From assembly GCF_025165815.1 (NCBI RefSeq), contig NZ_JAFFZE010000017.1:62001-126000 (forward strand): 64,000 nucleotides of DNA, in the 5' to 3' direction. The stretch comes from Actinophytocola gossypii. Lineage in GTDB: Bacteria > Actinomycetota > Actinomycetes > Mycobacteriales > Pseudonocardiaceae. Shown here piece by piece: positions 27,140-35,672 of this stretch; positions within the stretch are counted from its first letter, which is position 1; each line of letters begins with the position of its first letter. A model generated the notes under the pieces. The model was given only the letters and a program-made list of their open reading frames with translations, ran no database searches and was not told the DNA's origin. A program made the position numbers and the translations under genes.

Positions 27140-28410
27140 GCACGGCCGACACCGGGCCCGGATCGTCCGTGATGACGATGCCGGCCGCGCCCCGGCGCAG
27201 GACGCTGCCCGCCTGGGCGATCTTCCTGATCGGAGTGGTCGCGGTGGTCGGCGTGCTCGCCACCACCTCCTACCTCACCGGCAAGCCGGCGCTGACCTCG
27301 TCGCTGACCATGCAGAACACGGTGACCCTCGGGGTGCCGATCCTGCTCGCCGGACTCGGCGGCATCTGGGCCGAACGCTCCGGCATGATCAACATCGGGC
27401 TCGAGGGCATGATGGTCCTCGGTACCTGGGGGGCGGCCTGGGGCGGTCTGCACGGCGGCCCGTGGGTCGCGGTGCTGTCCGGCGCGCTGTTCGGCGCGCT
27501 CGGCGGCCTGCTGCACGCGATCGCCACGGTCACCTTCGGGGTCAACCACATCGTGTCCGGGGTGGCGATCAACCTGCTCGGCATGGGCGTCACCAAGTAC
27601 CTGGCGGTGCTGATCTTCGAGCCGCTGTCGCAGAACCCGCGCGACTCGCCGCCGATCGAGCAGTTCGAGACGTTCTCCGCCCAGCCCCTCGGCGACTGGC
27701 TCACCGACCTGGAGAACGAGCAGCGCGTGGTGATCTCCGACGTCGCCGGCCTGCTCGGCGGCCTGGTGACCAGGGTGTCGCCGATGCTGATCATCACGAT
27801 CCTGCTGGTCGTCGGTACCTACCTGGTGCTGTGGCGGTCCCGGTTCGGGCTGCGGCTGCGCTCCTGCGGGGAGAACCCGGTCGCGGCCGAGTCGCTCGGC
27901 GTGAACGTGTACTTCCACAAGTACGTCGCCGTGGTGATGTCCGGCGCGCTCGCCGGCATCGGTGGGGCGGCGCTGGTGCTCGGCTCCAGCCCGTCGATCT
28001 ACTCCGAGGGGCAGACCGCCAACCGCGGGTTCATCGGCCTGGCCGCGATGATCTTCGGCAACTGGACGCCGGGCGGCACGCTCGCCGGCGCGACCCTGTT
28101 CGGCTACGCCGACGGGCTGCGGCTGTCGGCCGGCCCGGAGACCGTGCACGCGTTGCTGTACGCGGCGGTGATCTCGGCCGGGCTGCTGGTGATCTGGCAG
28201 CTGTGGCGGCGGAAGTGGCGGACGGCGATGCTGGCGGCGGTCGGTGCGGTCGTGGTGTACGCGCTGTACTACGCGAGCGACGAGCTGCCGACCCAGTTCC
28301 TGCCGTACACCCCGCACATCATCACGCTGGTCGTGCTGGCCCTCGCGGCGCAGCGCCTACGACCACCCGCGGCCAACGGCGTCCCGTACCGGCGAGGTGA
28401 AGGTGACTGA
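27136..28410 (+). CDS. Nucleoside ABC transporter permease 2
   Basis: A 424-residue polytopic protein, longer than its partner through a hydrophilic N-terminus and an insert around residues 170-200 (LTDLENEQRVVISDVAG). Family motifs include AERSGMINIGLEGMMVLGTWG, GVNHIVSGVAINLLGMG, LRSCGENPVAAESLGVN and GFIGLAAMIFGNWTPGGT. It ends with extra membrane helices beyond residue 340. The 3' end overlaps the cytidine deaminase start, so transporter and catabolic genes form one operon. Confidence 0.93.
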   Translation: MSTADTGPGSSVMTMPAAPRRRTLPAWAIFLIGVVAVVGVLATTSYLTGKPALTSSLTMQNTVTLGVPILLAGLGGIWAERSGMINIGLEGMMVLGTWGAAWGGLHGGPWVAVLSGALFGALGGLLHAIATVTFGVNHIVSGVAINLLGMGVTKYLAVLIFEPLSQNPRDSPPIEQFETFSAQPLGDWLTDLENEQRVVISDVAGLLGGLVTRVSPMLIITILLVVGTYLVLWRSRFGLRLRSCGENPVAAESLGVNVYFHKYVAVVMSGALAGIGGAALVLGSSPSIYSEGQTANRGFIGLAAMIFGNWTPGGTLAGATLFGYADGLRLSAGPETVHALLYAAVISAGLLVIWQLWRRKWRTAMLAAVGAVVVYALYYASDELPTQFLPYTPHIITLVVLALAAQRLRPPAANGVPYRRGEGD

Positions 28411-28792
28411 CGTGGACTGGACGACGCTGCGGGAGGCCGCGACCACCGCGGCGGCCTCGGCCTACTGCCCGTACTCGGGACTCCAGGTCGGCGTGGCCGC
28501 GCTGGTCGACGACGGCCGAATGGTCACCGGGTGCAACGTGGAGAACGCCTCCTACGGGCTCGGGCTGTGCGCCGAATGCACGATGGTGGGGCAGCTGCGG
28601 CTGTCCGGCGGCGGGCGGCTGGTCGCGGTCGCCTGCCGCGGCGGGAACGGCGAGCTGCTGATGCCGTGCGGGCGGTGTCGCCAGGTGCTCTACGAGTTCG
28701 GCGGCCCGGAGTGCCTGCTGGACACCCCGGCCGGCGCCATGCCGATGAGCGAGGTGCTGCCGCACGCCTTCGGTCCGGACGACCTGCCATGA
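28403..28792 (+). CDS. cdd: Cytidine deaminase
   Basis: A 129-residue zinc enzyme that deaminates cytidine and deoxycytidine to uridine and deoxyuridine. The zinc and catalytic residues are in LCAECTM (Cys plus proton-shuttle Glu) and PCGRCRQ; the substrate segment VTGCNVENASYGLGLCAE is typical of the small tetrameric type. Several GTG codons are possible (28397, 28403, 28412); 28403 is used as it follows a GAGG at suitable distance. It overlaps the permease by 8 nt and deoA by 4 nt. Confidence 0.94.
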   Translation: MTDVDWTTLREAATTAAASAYCPYSGLQVGVAALVDDGRMVTGCNVENASYGLGLCAECTMVGQLRLSGGGRLVAVACRGGNGELLMPCGRCRQVLYEFGGPECLLDTPAGAMPMSEVLPHAFGPDDLP

Positions 28793-30066
28793 GTGGTCTC
28801 TCGGCCGTCGACGTCATCCGGGCCAAGCGGGACGGCGGGCGGCTGACCGACGAGCAGATCGACTGGGTCGTCGACGCCTACACCCGGGACGTGGTCGCCG
28901 ACGAGCAGATGTCCGCGCTGGCCATGGCGATCTTCCTCAACGGGATGACCGCCGCCGAGACCGCGCGCTGGACCCGCGCGATGGTCGAGTCCGGCGAGCG
29001 GCTGAGCTGGCCGACCGGGCGCCCGACCGTCGACAAGCACTCCACCGGCGGCGTCGGCGACAAGATCACGCTGCCGCTGGCGCCGCTGGTTGCCGCGTGC
29101 GGTGCGGCGGTGCCGCAGCTGTCCGGGCGCGGGCTGGGGCACACCGGGGGCACCCTGGACAAGCTGGAGTCCATCCCCGGTTGGCGCGCGCGGCTGTCGA
29201 CCGAGGAGATCGGCGCGCAGCTGACGTCGGTGGGGGCGGTGGTGTGCGCGCCGACCGAGGGGCTGGCGCCGGCCGACCGCAAGCTGTACGCGCTGCGGGA
29301 CGTGACGGCGACCGTCGAGTGCGTGCCGCTGATCGCGTCGTCGATCATGTCGAAGAAGATCGCCGAGGGCGCGGGCGGGCTGGTGCTGGACGTGAAGGTC
29401 GGCTCCGGCGCGTTCATGCCGGACCTGGCCGCGGCCCGCGAGCTTGCCTCGGCGCTGGTGGAGATCGGTGTCGACCACGGGCTGCGGATCTCGGCGCTGC
29501 TGACGGACATGTCGACGCCGCTGGGGCGCGCGGTCGGCAACGCGGTCGAGGTCGCCGAGGCGGTCGAGGTGCTGCGCGGCGGCGGGCCGGCCGACGTGGT
29601 GGAGCTGACGCTGGCGCTGGCCAGGGAGATGCTCGCGCTGGCGGGGATCGACGCCGACCCGGCGGAGGTGCTCGCCTCCGGGCGGGCCTACGACACGTGG
29701 CGGGCGATGATCACCGCGCAGGGCGGCGACCCGGACGCCGAGCTGCCGTCGCCGGCGCACGTGGAGACGGTCACCGCGGACCGGGACGGCGTGGTGGCCG
29801 CGCTGGACGCCCGGGCGGTCGGCGTGGCCGCGTGGCGGCTCGGGGCCGGGCGGGCACGCAAGGAGGACCCCGTACAGGCCGCTGCCGGCGTCGTGTGCCG
29901 CGCGAAGCCGGGCGAGCGGGTGCGGGCCGGGGAGCCGGTGCTGGAGCTGCGTACGGACACCCCGGACGCCGTTCCGGCCGCGCTGGACGTGTTGGCCGAC
30001 GCGATCGTGGTCGCCGACGAGGCTCCGCCGACGACCCCGCTGGTCATCGAGACGATCCGTCCCTGA
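28789..30066 (+). CDS. deoA: Thymidine (pyrimidine nucleoside) phosphorylase
   Basis: A 425-residue enzyme that splits thymidine or deoxyuridine with phosphate, releasing base and deoxyribose 1-phosphate. The N-terminal segment VDVIRAKRDGGRLTDEQIDWV and the family signature SGRGLGHTGGTLDKLESIPG are present, with phosphate-binding KHSTGGVGDK near residue 85 and SSIMSKKIAEGAGGLVLDVK. The C-terminal domain ends in GEPVLELRTD. It is last in the transporter-cdd-deoA operon. Its 3' end overlaps the convergent DinB-like gene by 23 nt. Confidence 0.96.
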   Translation: MSGLSAVDVIRAKRDGGRLTDEQIDWVVDAYTRDVVADEQMSALAMAIFLNGMTAAETARWTRAMVESGERLSWPTGRPTVDKHSTGGVGDKITLPLAPLVAACGAAVPQLSGRGLGHTGGTLDKLESIPGWRARLSTEEIGAQLTSVGAVVCAPTEGLAPADRKLYALRDVTATVECVPLIASSIMSKKIAEGAGGLVLDVKVGSGAFMPDLAAARELASALVEIGVDHGLRISALLTDMSTPLGRAVGNAVEVAEAVEVLRGGGPADVVELTLALAREMLALAGIDADPAEVLASGRAYDTWRAMITAQGGDPDAELPSPAHVETVTADRDGVVAALDARAVGVAAWRLGAGRARKEDPVQAAAGVVCRAKPGERVRAGEPVLELRTDTPDAVPAALDVLADAIVVADEAPPTTPLVIETIRP

Positions 30067-30628
30067 CCCCGGCGGCCACCCGCTCCAGCCCGGCGCGGTA
30101 GTCCGTCCACCAGGCCGCGTCGCCGGGCGGCAGGTTGTCGTTGCGGGCCACCAGCCCGGCGGCCCCGTCGACCAGTTCGCGGACGATGTCGGCGTGGCCG
30201 GCGTGCCGATGGGTCTCGGCGGTCATGTGCACCAGGGCGTGGTGCAGGGGGATCTCGGCCCGCTCCGCCGGCCAGTGCGGCACCCGCCCGACCGAGTCCA
30301 GCGCGAGCGCCTCGATCGTGGCGTCCGAGTGCGCGCAGGCCCGCCGGTACAGCCCGACGATGTCCTCGCGGGACTCCTCGGCGGTGGCCCACATGTCGAC
30401 GTTCGGGGTCGTCTCGTCGTGGTACCAGGGCGGGAGGTCGGCGAACGGGCGGCCGAAGGTGAACCCGAAGTAGTCGATCTCGCAGCCGGCCAGGTGCTTG
30501 ACGAGCCCGAGCAGGTTCGTGCCGGTCGGCGTCAGCGGGCGCCGGATGTCGTACTCCCCGAGCCCGTCGAGCTTCCACAGCATCACGTCGCGCCCGTCGC
30601 GCAGGTACCTGTGCAGCGTCTCCTTCAT
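30044..30628 (-). CDS. DinB / DUF664 family protein
   Basis: A 194-residue four-helix-bundle protein. The start MKETLHRYLRDGRDVMLWKLDGL and the His residues in GLVKHLAGCEIDYFGF, HHALVHMTAETHRHAGHAD match the metal-coordinating pattern of DinB/YfiT enzymes, several of which are thiol-S-transferases using mycothiol or bacillithiol. ATG 30628 is preferred to GTG 30634, though no strong ribosome-binding site is visible for either. It is convergent with deoA with overlapping ends. Substrate unknown. Confidence 0.85.
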   Translation of the reverse strand: MKETLHRYLRDGRDVMLWKLDGLGEYDIRRPLTPTGTNLLGLVKHLAGCEIDYFGFTFGRPFADLPPWYHDETTPNVDMWATAEESREDIVGLYRRACAHSDATIEALALDSVGRVPHWPAERAEIPLHHALVHMTAETHRHAGHADIVRELVDGAAGLVARNDNLPPGDAAWWTDYRAGLERVAAGVRDGSSR

Positions 30629-30661
30629 GCCCACATGATCGCACCGGGCACCGACGGAAAC

Positions 30662-30715
30662 GCCCTGAAGGTGACCTTCTCCGACGCTGGCCGTCTCGAA
30701 GGTCGCCTTCAGGGC
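30662..30715 (-). repeat. 18-bp inverted repeat between the coiled-coil gene and DinB gene
   Basis: Arms 30662-30679 and 30698-30715 (core CTGAAGGTGACCTTC) pair over 18 bp with one wobble and an 18-nt loop. It begins 11 nt past the stop of the minus-strand coiled-coil gene, so it can terminate that transcript. The arm is itself partly palindromic (GAAGGTGACCTTC), as in dispersed intergenic repeats of this actinomycete group. Confidence 0.65.
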
Positions 30716-30725
30716 ATCGCGGCTA

Positions 30726-31979
30726 CTAGCTCGAGACCTCGGTGTCGTCGGTCTCCTCGGTGCGGTTGTTCTTCTGCGCCTTGCCGTTGCGGCGGCGGGC
30801 GGTCTGCCTCGGCAGGGTCGCCGGCGGGCGCGGGGGCTGCGCGCCGCCGCCCATCATCAGCTCCGCGAACGTCGCCATCGCCTCGTCCAGGTGGCCGCCG
30901 ATGCGCCGCTCGGACTCCTCGTTGCTCTTCTTCACCATCGACGCGACCGACTCGGAGTCGGGCTGCTTGGTCAGCGTGCCCTCGACCTTGCTGAGACCCT
31001 CGGTGATCGTCGACCCCATGTCGGTGATCTTCTGGGTGAACCCGTCCTCGACCAGGTCGAGTCGGGTCGTCAGGTCGTCCAGGCGGCCGGTCACCTGCTC
31101 CAGCCGGGCCGCGAGGGACTCCAGCCGCTCGGTGCCGTCCACCGTCGACTTGGTGTCCTCGATGGCGTCCTGCACCGACTTGCGCGCCTCGGCGACCGCG
31201 CCGCGCACGCCGGTGGCCTTCTCGTCGATGTTGTTGTGCAGCGCGTCGGCCGTGTCGCCGAGCCTGCCCTGCACCTGGTCGACCCCGTCGGCCACCGACT
31301 GGCGCAGCGCCTCGCGGGCCGCCTCGACCTGGCCCCGCACCGCGCCGTCGACCTCGTCGAGCCGGCCGCGCAGGTTCTGCTCGGCCAGGTCGACGCGCTC
31401 GCGGACCGGGCCGTGCACCGCGGCCGGCAGGGCGTCGAGCTTGGTGTCCTGCTTGTCGAGGTGCTTGTCCAGGTGCGCGTCGAGTTCGTCGATGCGCCGG
31501 TGGATGTTCGCCAGCTTGTCCTCGAGCCCGTCCATCCGCCCCGCGACGCCCTCGAAGCGGCCGGCCACTCCGTCCAGCCGCCCGTCCAGCTGGGCGAAGG
31601 GCGTGGCGAGCTTGTCCACGATGCCCTCGACGGCCCGCCCGATCGCCGCGATGACACCGTCCTGGGCCTCCAGCCTGGCCAGCGCGTCATCGACCTTGGC
31701 CGACAGCGCGCCCAGCTCGGTACGGTCCGGCATCTCGGAGAGGCGCTTGCGCACCGAGCCGATGGACTCGAGCGGGGACAGCCTGGCGTGGATCTCGTCG
31801 AGCGTGTCGAAGATCTGCTGCTGTTCGCTCTCACGGATCTCGGCCGCGCGCACCAACATGTTGCGCATCCGGTCGAACGACACCGTCGAGTTGTTGTTCT
31901 CGTTCACGGAGGTGGCCTTCGTCGTGGGGAGGGGCAGGGCCGACGTGGGGGAGCCTAGCCACTCCCAGAACGCGTCCAT
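30726..31979 (-). CDS. Long coiled-coil protein of unknown function
   Basis: A 417-residue soluble, charged protein. From about residue 38 to 355 it is nearly continuous helix with heptads (RLDGVAGRFEGVAGRMDGLE, DKHLDKQDTKLDALP, RLEQVTGRLDDLTTRLDL) resembling apolipoprotein or tropomyosin-like stalks. The tail after ~370 is disordered and basic (RQTARRRNGKAQKNNR). No signal peptide or membrane helix is evident. I cannot name a family. It may be a structural or nucleoid/cell-envelope-associated scaffold. Transcribed divergently from add; a 150-bp gap separates the two starts. Confidence 0.8.
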   Translation of the reverse strand: MDAFWEWLGSPTSALPLPTTKATSVNENNNSTVSFDRMRNMLVRAAEIRESEQQQIFDTLDEIHARLSPLESIGSVRKRLSEMPDRTELGALSAKVDDALARLEAQDGVIAAIGRAVEGIVDKLATPFAQLDGRLDGVAGRFEGVAGRMDGLEDKLANIHRRIDELDAHLDKHLDKQDTKLDALPAAVHGPVRERVDLAEQNLRGRLDEVDGAVRGQVEAAREALRQSVADGVDQVQGRLGDTADALHNNIDEKATGVRGAVAEARKSVQDAIEDTKSTVDGTERLESLAARLEQVTGRLDDLTTRLDLVEDGFTQKITDMGSTITEGLSKVEGTLTKQPDSESVASMVKKSNEESERRIGGHLDEAMATFAELMMGGGAQPPRPPATLPRQTARRRNGKAQKNNRTEETDDTEVSS

Positions 31980-32117
31980 ACACCACCCGTTAGTTCGTTG
32001 CAGGCCCGATGACGATCTTTTGGGCCGATAGGAGGAATGTCGTAGCGCGAACGTCGCGCCGGAGGATGACCTTACGTGGCGCCCTGCTTACCCGATCGGA
32101 TGACACCCCTCGTTGAG

Positions 32118-32130
32118 TACCGTTGCACCA
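32118..32130 (+). promoter_or_regulatory. -10 element for a leaderless add transcript
   Basis: TACCGT (32118-32123) lies 6 nt before the add ATG (32130), the distance expected when transcription starts at the start codon. No ribosome-binding site precedes this ATG. Similar arrangements occur at vapB, merR, lpdA and others in this window. Confidence 0.5.
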
Positions 32131-33230
32131 TGTCCATGCCGAACCCCGTTCCGGTGACCCCGGAGGCTGTCCGCGCCGCTCCCAAAGTTCTACTCCATGA
32201 TCACCTGGACGGCGGTCTCCGCCCCGCCACCGTGATCGAGCTGGCGGACGCCGCCGGCTACCCCGACCTACCCACCGACGACACCGCGGCGCTCGGCGCG
32301 TGGTTCCGGGACGCCGCCGACTCGGGTTCGCTCGTCCGCTACCTGGAGACGTTCGCGCACACCTGCGGCGTCATGCAGACCAGGGACGCGCTCGTGCGGG
32401 TGGCCGCCGAGTGCGCGGAGGACCTGGCCGACGACGGCGTGGTCTACGCGGAGGTCCGCTACGCGCCCGAGCTGTTCAGCGAGCGCGGGCTGCACCTCGA
32501 CGAGATCGTCGAGGCCGTGCAGGAGGGCTTCCGCCAGGGCGAGCGGCGCGCGCTCGAACGCGGCCGCCGCATCAGGATCGGCACGCTGCTGTGCGCGATG
32601 CGCCAGAACGCCCGGTCGCTGGAGATCGCCGAGCTCGCGGTGCGGCACCGGGACACCGGGGTGGTCGGCTTCGACATCGCCGGCCCGGAGGCGGGTTTCC
32701 CGCCCACCCGGAACCTGGACGCGTTCGAGTACCTGCGCCAGCAGAACCACCACTTCACCATCCACGCCGGCGAGGCGTTCGGGCTGCCGTCGATCTGGGA
32801 GGCCATCCAGCACTGCGGCGCCGAGCGGCTCGGCCACGGCGTGCGGATCGTCGACGACATCAAGGTCGACGAGGACGGCACCATCCACCTGGGGCGCCTG
32901 GCGAGCTACGTCCGCGACCGCCGCATCCCGCTGGAGATGTGCCCGTCGTCGAACGTGCAGACCGGCGCCGCGCCGTCGATCGCCGAGCACCCGATCGGGC
33001 TGCTGACCAAGCTGCGCTTCCGCGTCACGGTCAACACCGACAACCGCCTGATGTCGAACTGCCTGCCGTCGACCGAGATGTCGGCGCTGGTGGACGCGTT
33101 CGGCTACGGCTGGGCGGACCTGCGGTGGTTCACCATCAACGCGATGAAGTCGGCGTTCATCGGCTTCGACGAACGCCTGGCGATCATCAACGAGATCATC
33201 AAGCCGGGCTACGCGGCGCTGACCGGCTGA
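32130..33230 (+). CDS. add: Adenosine deaminase
   Basis: A 366-residue zinc hydrolase converting (deoxy)adenosine to (deoxy)inosine. Metal and catalytic residues: [10 protein letters not shown] (H23, H25), [10 protein letters not shown] (~H212 and E215), ERLGHGVRI and VNTDNRLMS (Asp). The sequence is very close to the mycobacterial Add as I recall it. ATG 32130 is used because homology begins there and a -10 element sits 6 nt upstream. It feeds inosine to purine nucleoside phosphorylase (48162) and is followed by a convergent terminator. Confidence 0.96.
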   Translation: MSMPNPVPVTPEAVRAAPKVLLHDHLDGGLRPATVIELADAAGYPDLPTDDTAALGAWFRDAADSGSLVRYLETFAHTCGVMQTRDALVRVAAECAEDLADDGVVYAEVRYAPELFSERGLHLDEIVEAVQEGFRQGERRALERGRRIRIGTLLCAMRQNARSLEIAELAVRHRDTGVVGFDIAGPEAGFPPTRNLDAFEYLRQQNHHFTIHAGEAFGLPSIWEAIQHCGAERLGHGVRIVDDIKVDEDGTIHLGRLASYVRDRRIPLEMCPSSNVQTGAAPSIAEHPIGLLTKLRFRVTVNTDNRLMSNCLPSTEMSALVDAFGYGWADLRWFTINAMKSAFIGFDERLAIINEIIKPGYAALTG

Positions 33231-33236
33231 GCGAGC

Positions 33237-33262
33237 GGCGGGCAGGTCGGCGCCTGCCCGCC
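33237..33262 (+). terminator. Bidirectional hairpin terminator after add
   Basis: GGCGGGCAGG (33237-33246) pairs perfectly with CCTGCCCGCC (33253-33262) across a 6-nt loop. It lies between convergent add and the minus-strand gene ending at 33275, and can serve both. Confidence 0.75.
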
Positions 33263-33274
33263 CTCACGGCTTGC

Positions 33275-34561
33275 TCACGACGGCAGCGACAGCCGGTTCT
33301 CGAACGACTCGACCAGGCGCTGCCAGGCGGTCTGCTCCTTGTCGAACGGCGCGCTGGGTCGCATCCGCGTCGGGTCGGGCCGCAGCACGAACGACACCAG
33401 CCAGCCCAGGCTCTCCGACTGCGCCAGCGCCTCGGTGACGCGCTTGTCGTCGGCCCAGTCCGCGGCGTCGGTGAGCAGTTCCACCGCCAGGTCCAGCTGG
33501 ACCGGGTCGACGGCGTCCGGGCCCTCGCCGAGGTCGTCGGCCAACCCGTTGAGCACGTAGGTGTTGTCGGTCTCCACCTCGATGTCGAGGCTGCCGTCGG
33601 TGGCCTTGGTGGCGACCTCGTCCCACGTCGACACCTCGGCGAGGTCGTTGTCCCCGGCGGGCACCGTGGCGAGGTACTTCGCCAGCGCCCTGGCCGACTT
33701 GGTCACCGTGATCTTCCCGTCACTGCCCAGGAAGATCGGCTCGTCGTCGAGGTAGCAGCGCAGTGTGTAGTACTCCGCCTCGGCGGTGATGATCTTGATC
33801 GGGTCGATCCCCACCTCGGCCCAGAACCCGACCGGCTCCTCCTCTTCCTCCGCCGCGGTGTCCTCTTCGGACTCCTCGGTGTCGGAGGTCTCGGCGGTGT
33901 CGGAGTCGATGTCCTCCGCGTCCTCGGTGGCCAGGGCGTCCTCGGCCTCCTCGGACTCCGCCTGGTAGGCCGCGAGCTCGTCGGTGGTCTCGTCGAGGGT
34001 CGCCTTGTCGACCTCGGGCACGTACACCACCTCGTCGATGGCGTCGAGCACCTCGTCCCAGCGCTGGGAGATGGTCTCCGCGAGGTCGGTCCACAGCTTC
34101 TCGCCCTCGCGCCCGCTGAACGGGAACGTGCCCTGTTCGAGCACGGCGAACCCGGCCGCGGAGTTCAGCACCTCGTGCACCTCGTCGAGCTCGCACACGT
34201 CCGCGAGCGACCGCACGATCGAGATGATGTCGGCCAGCTCGCCGATCGTCCACGTGTCCGGCTCCTCGGCGGCCAGCTCCGGCACGCCGACGAGGTCGTA
34301 GCTGTGCTCGTCGTCGGGCAGCAGCTCGGGCACCGACAGCTCGGGCACCACGTCCCACGCCGGGTGGTCGGCGAGGTCGTGCTCGGCGGTCGTCCGGACG
34401 AACGCGGCGAGGTGCGCGGCGTCGGGGAAGGCGTAGAGGTCGTCCTCGTGGCCGAGGAAGGCCTCCCATTCCTCACCGTCTTCTCGCCAGCGCGGCGCCC
34501 ACAGCGTGACGAGGTCGCCCTGGGGCAGGCCGAGCTCGATGGAGACGATGTCCTGAGACAT
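33275..34561 (-). CDS. Conserved acidic actinobacterial protein of unknown function
   Basis: A 428-residue, highly acidic cytosolic protein. Its start SQDIVSIELGLPQGDLVTLW, the WREDGEEWEAFLGHEDDLYAFPD block and the C-terminal LGWLVSFVLRPDP are conserved parts; between residues ~195 and 245 there is a Glu/Asp/Thr-rich low-complexity insert (ESEEDTAAEEEEEPVGF). Related proteins next to add occur in other actinomycetes (by position and length, mycobacterial Rv3311 is a likely counterpart) and some are labelled 'primosomal protein' in databases, for which I see no evidence. Function unknown. Confidence 0.8.
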   Translation of the reverse strand: MSQDIVSIELGLPQGDLVTLWAPRWREDGEEWEAFLGHEDDLYAFPDAAHLAAFVRTTAEHDLADHPAWDVVPELSVPELLPDDEHSYDLVGVPELAAEEPDTWTIGELADIISIVRSLADVCELDEVHEVLNSAAGFAVLEQGTFPFSGREGEKLWTDLAETISQRWDEVLDAIDEVVYVPEVDKATLDETTDELAAYQAESEEAEDALATEDAEDIDSDTAETSDTEESEEDTAAEEEEEPVGFWAEVGIDPIKIITAEAEYYTLRCYLDDEPIFLGSDGKITVTKSARALAKYLATVPAGDNDLAEVSTWDEVATKATDGSLDIEVETDNTYVLNGLADDLGEGPDAVDPVQLDLAVELLTDAADWADDKRVTEALAQSESLGWLVSFVLRPDPTRMRPSAPFDKEQTAWQRLVESFENRLSLPS

Positions 34562-34640
34562 TGCTGGACCTCCTGGTCACGCAATTCCAACGGCACACAG
34601 AACGCGTCGGCACTCTACGTGGTGCGGACATCGTGGTGGA

Positions 34641-35168
34641 TCACCGGTCGGAGCGTAGCGACGATGGGTCGAAGGACGCGAGTTCGTTATCCGGGTCGTG
34701 ACCCGTGTCCGAGGTGTCTTCACCGGCTGTTTCCCGCGCACCGCGGCGCAGCCGCTCGTCGCGGCGGGCCTGGAACTCCTCGGCGGTGATCCCGCCGTCA
34801 CCGCCGGCGCGACGGGCGGGGGCGGCCCGGCCGGAGAGCTGTTCGAGGGCCTCGGTGAGGTTGTCGCCGAGCAGCAGCGCGACCTTGTTGTAGCCGGACT
34901 GGGTGGCGTCGTCCATCGCGACCCGGGCGACGTTGACGATCAGCCGGCCCAGCCCGTCGGCGCCGTAGCGGGCGGCCTCCGGGGCGAGCCGCAGGCTCAG
35001 CAGCTTGCCCCGGCCGTCGACGGTGACCTCGACGGTGCCGTTCCGGTCGTGCGCGGTGCCGGTCACCGAACCGAGGATCGTGTCCACTTGGGACAACGCC
35101 TCCTGGCGGGCGCGGCCGTCGGCGATCATCTGCTTCGTGCTGCGGTCGAGCGGCTGACGGTCGATCAC
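34641..35168 (-). CDS. YbaB/EbfC-family protein (ESX-associated type), second of a pair
   Basis: A 175-residue protein. Residues ~30-105 resemble the YbaB/EbfC fold (GTVEVTVDGRGKLLSLRLAPEAARYGADGLGRLIVNVARVAMDDA), preceded by a helix and followed by a disordered charged tail with EEFQARRDERLRR. Such proteins commonly accompany type VII secretion substrates in actinobacteria and may act as chaperones or DNA-binding proteins; the role is unknown. The start overlaps the preceding YbaB-like gene by 4 nt. Confidence 0.75.
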   Translation of the reverse strand: MIDRQPLDRSTKQMIADGRARQEALSQVDTILGSVTGTAHDRNGTVEVTVDGRGKLLSLRLAPEAARYGADGLGRLIVNVARVAMDDATQSGYNKVALLLGDNLTEALEQLSGRAAPARRAGGDGGITAEEFQARRDERLRRGARETAGEDTSDTGHDPDNELASFDPSSLRSDR

Positions 35169-35596
35169 GGCCGGCGTCCTCTGCCATGGCCGCGCTCGGC
35201 GGTGTGCTTGAGCGGGTCTTCGAACGCGGCGTCCGGGTCGGCGTCGGCCTCCTCGTCGTCGACCGGGACGTAGCCGAGCGACTCGAGGTGCTGCTCACCG
35301 ACGACGGGCGCGAGCGCCTTGTGCATGTTGCCGCCGGCGAGCCGGGTGGCCCGCTCGGCGACCGAGGTGATCCGCCGGGCCAGGGTCTCCATGTCGACCT
35401 GGAGCGCCGCGTCGCTCAACCGCAGGTCGGTGATCAGCCCGCCGGGCGCGACCTCGACGCTGATCGCCCCGTCCGGCGACGTTGCCCGCCCGCTGATCGG
35501 TCCGGTGCGCGCGACCTCGGCCGCCGCGTGCGCCCCGGCCTCCCGCACCCGCCGGTCCACCACCGCGAGTTCGTGGTCGATGTCGATGTCCGCCAC
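35165..35596 (-). CDS. YbaB/EbfC-family protein, first of a pair
   Basis: A 143-residue protein with the YbaB-like pattern GAISVEVAPGGLITDLRLSD, then METLARRITSVAERATRLAGG as the following helix. It is shorter than its downstream partner and has an acidic C-terminal tail (DDEEADADPDAAFEDP). It is 76 nt downstream of the NlpC/P60 gene on the same strand and overlaps the next gene, so these four genes form an ESX-linked module. Confidence 0.75.
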   Translation of the reverse strand: MADIDIDHELAVVDRRVREAGAHAAAEVARTGPISGRATSPDGAISVEVAPGGLITDLRLSDAALQVDMETLARRITSVAERATRLAGGNMHKALAPVVGEQHLESLGYVPVDDEEADADPDAAFEDPLKHTAERGHGRGRRP

Positions 35597-35672
35597 GTTC
35601 CCCTCCCCGGTTCGTCACGCTCAGTGTGCCCGATTCGGGCGGCCTTCGCGCCCGAAACGTGGCCGGGGAGCG

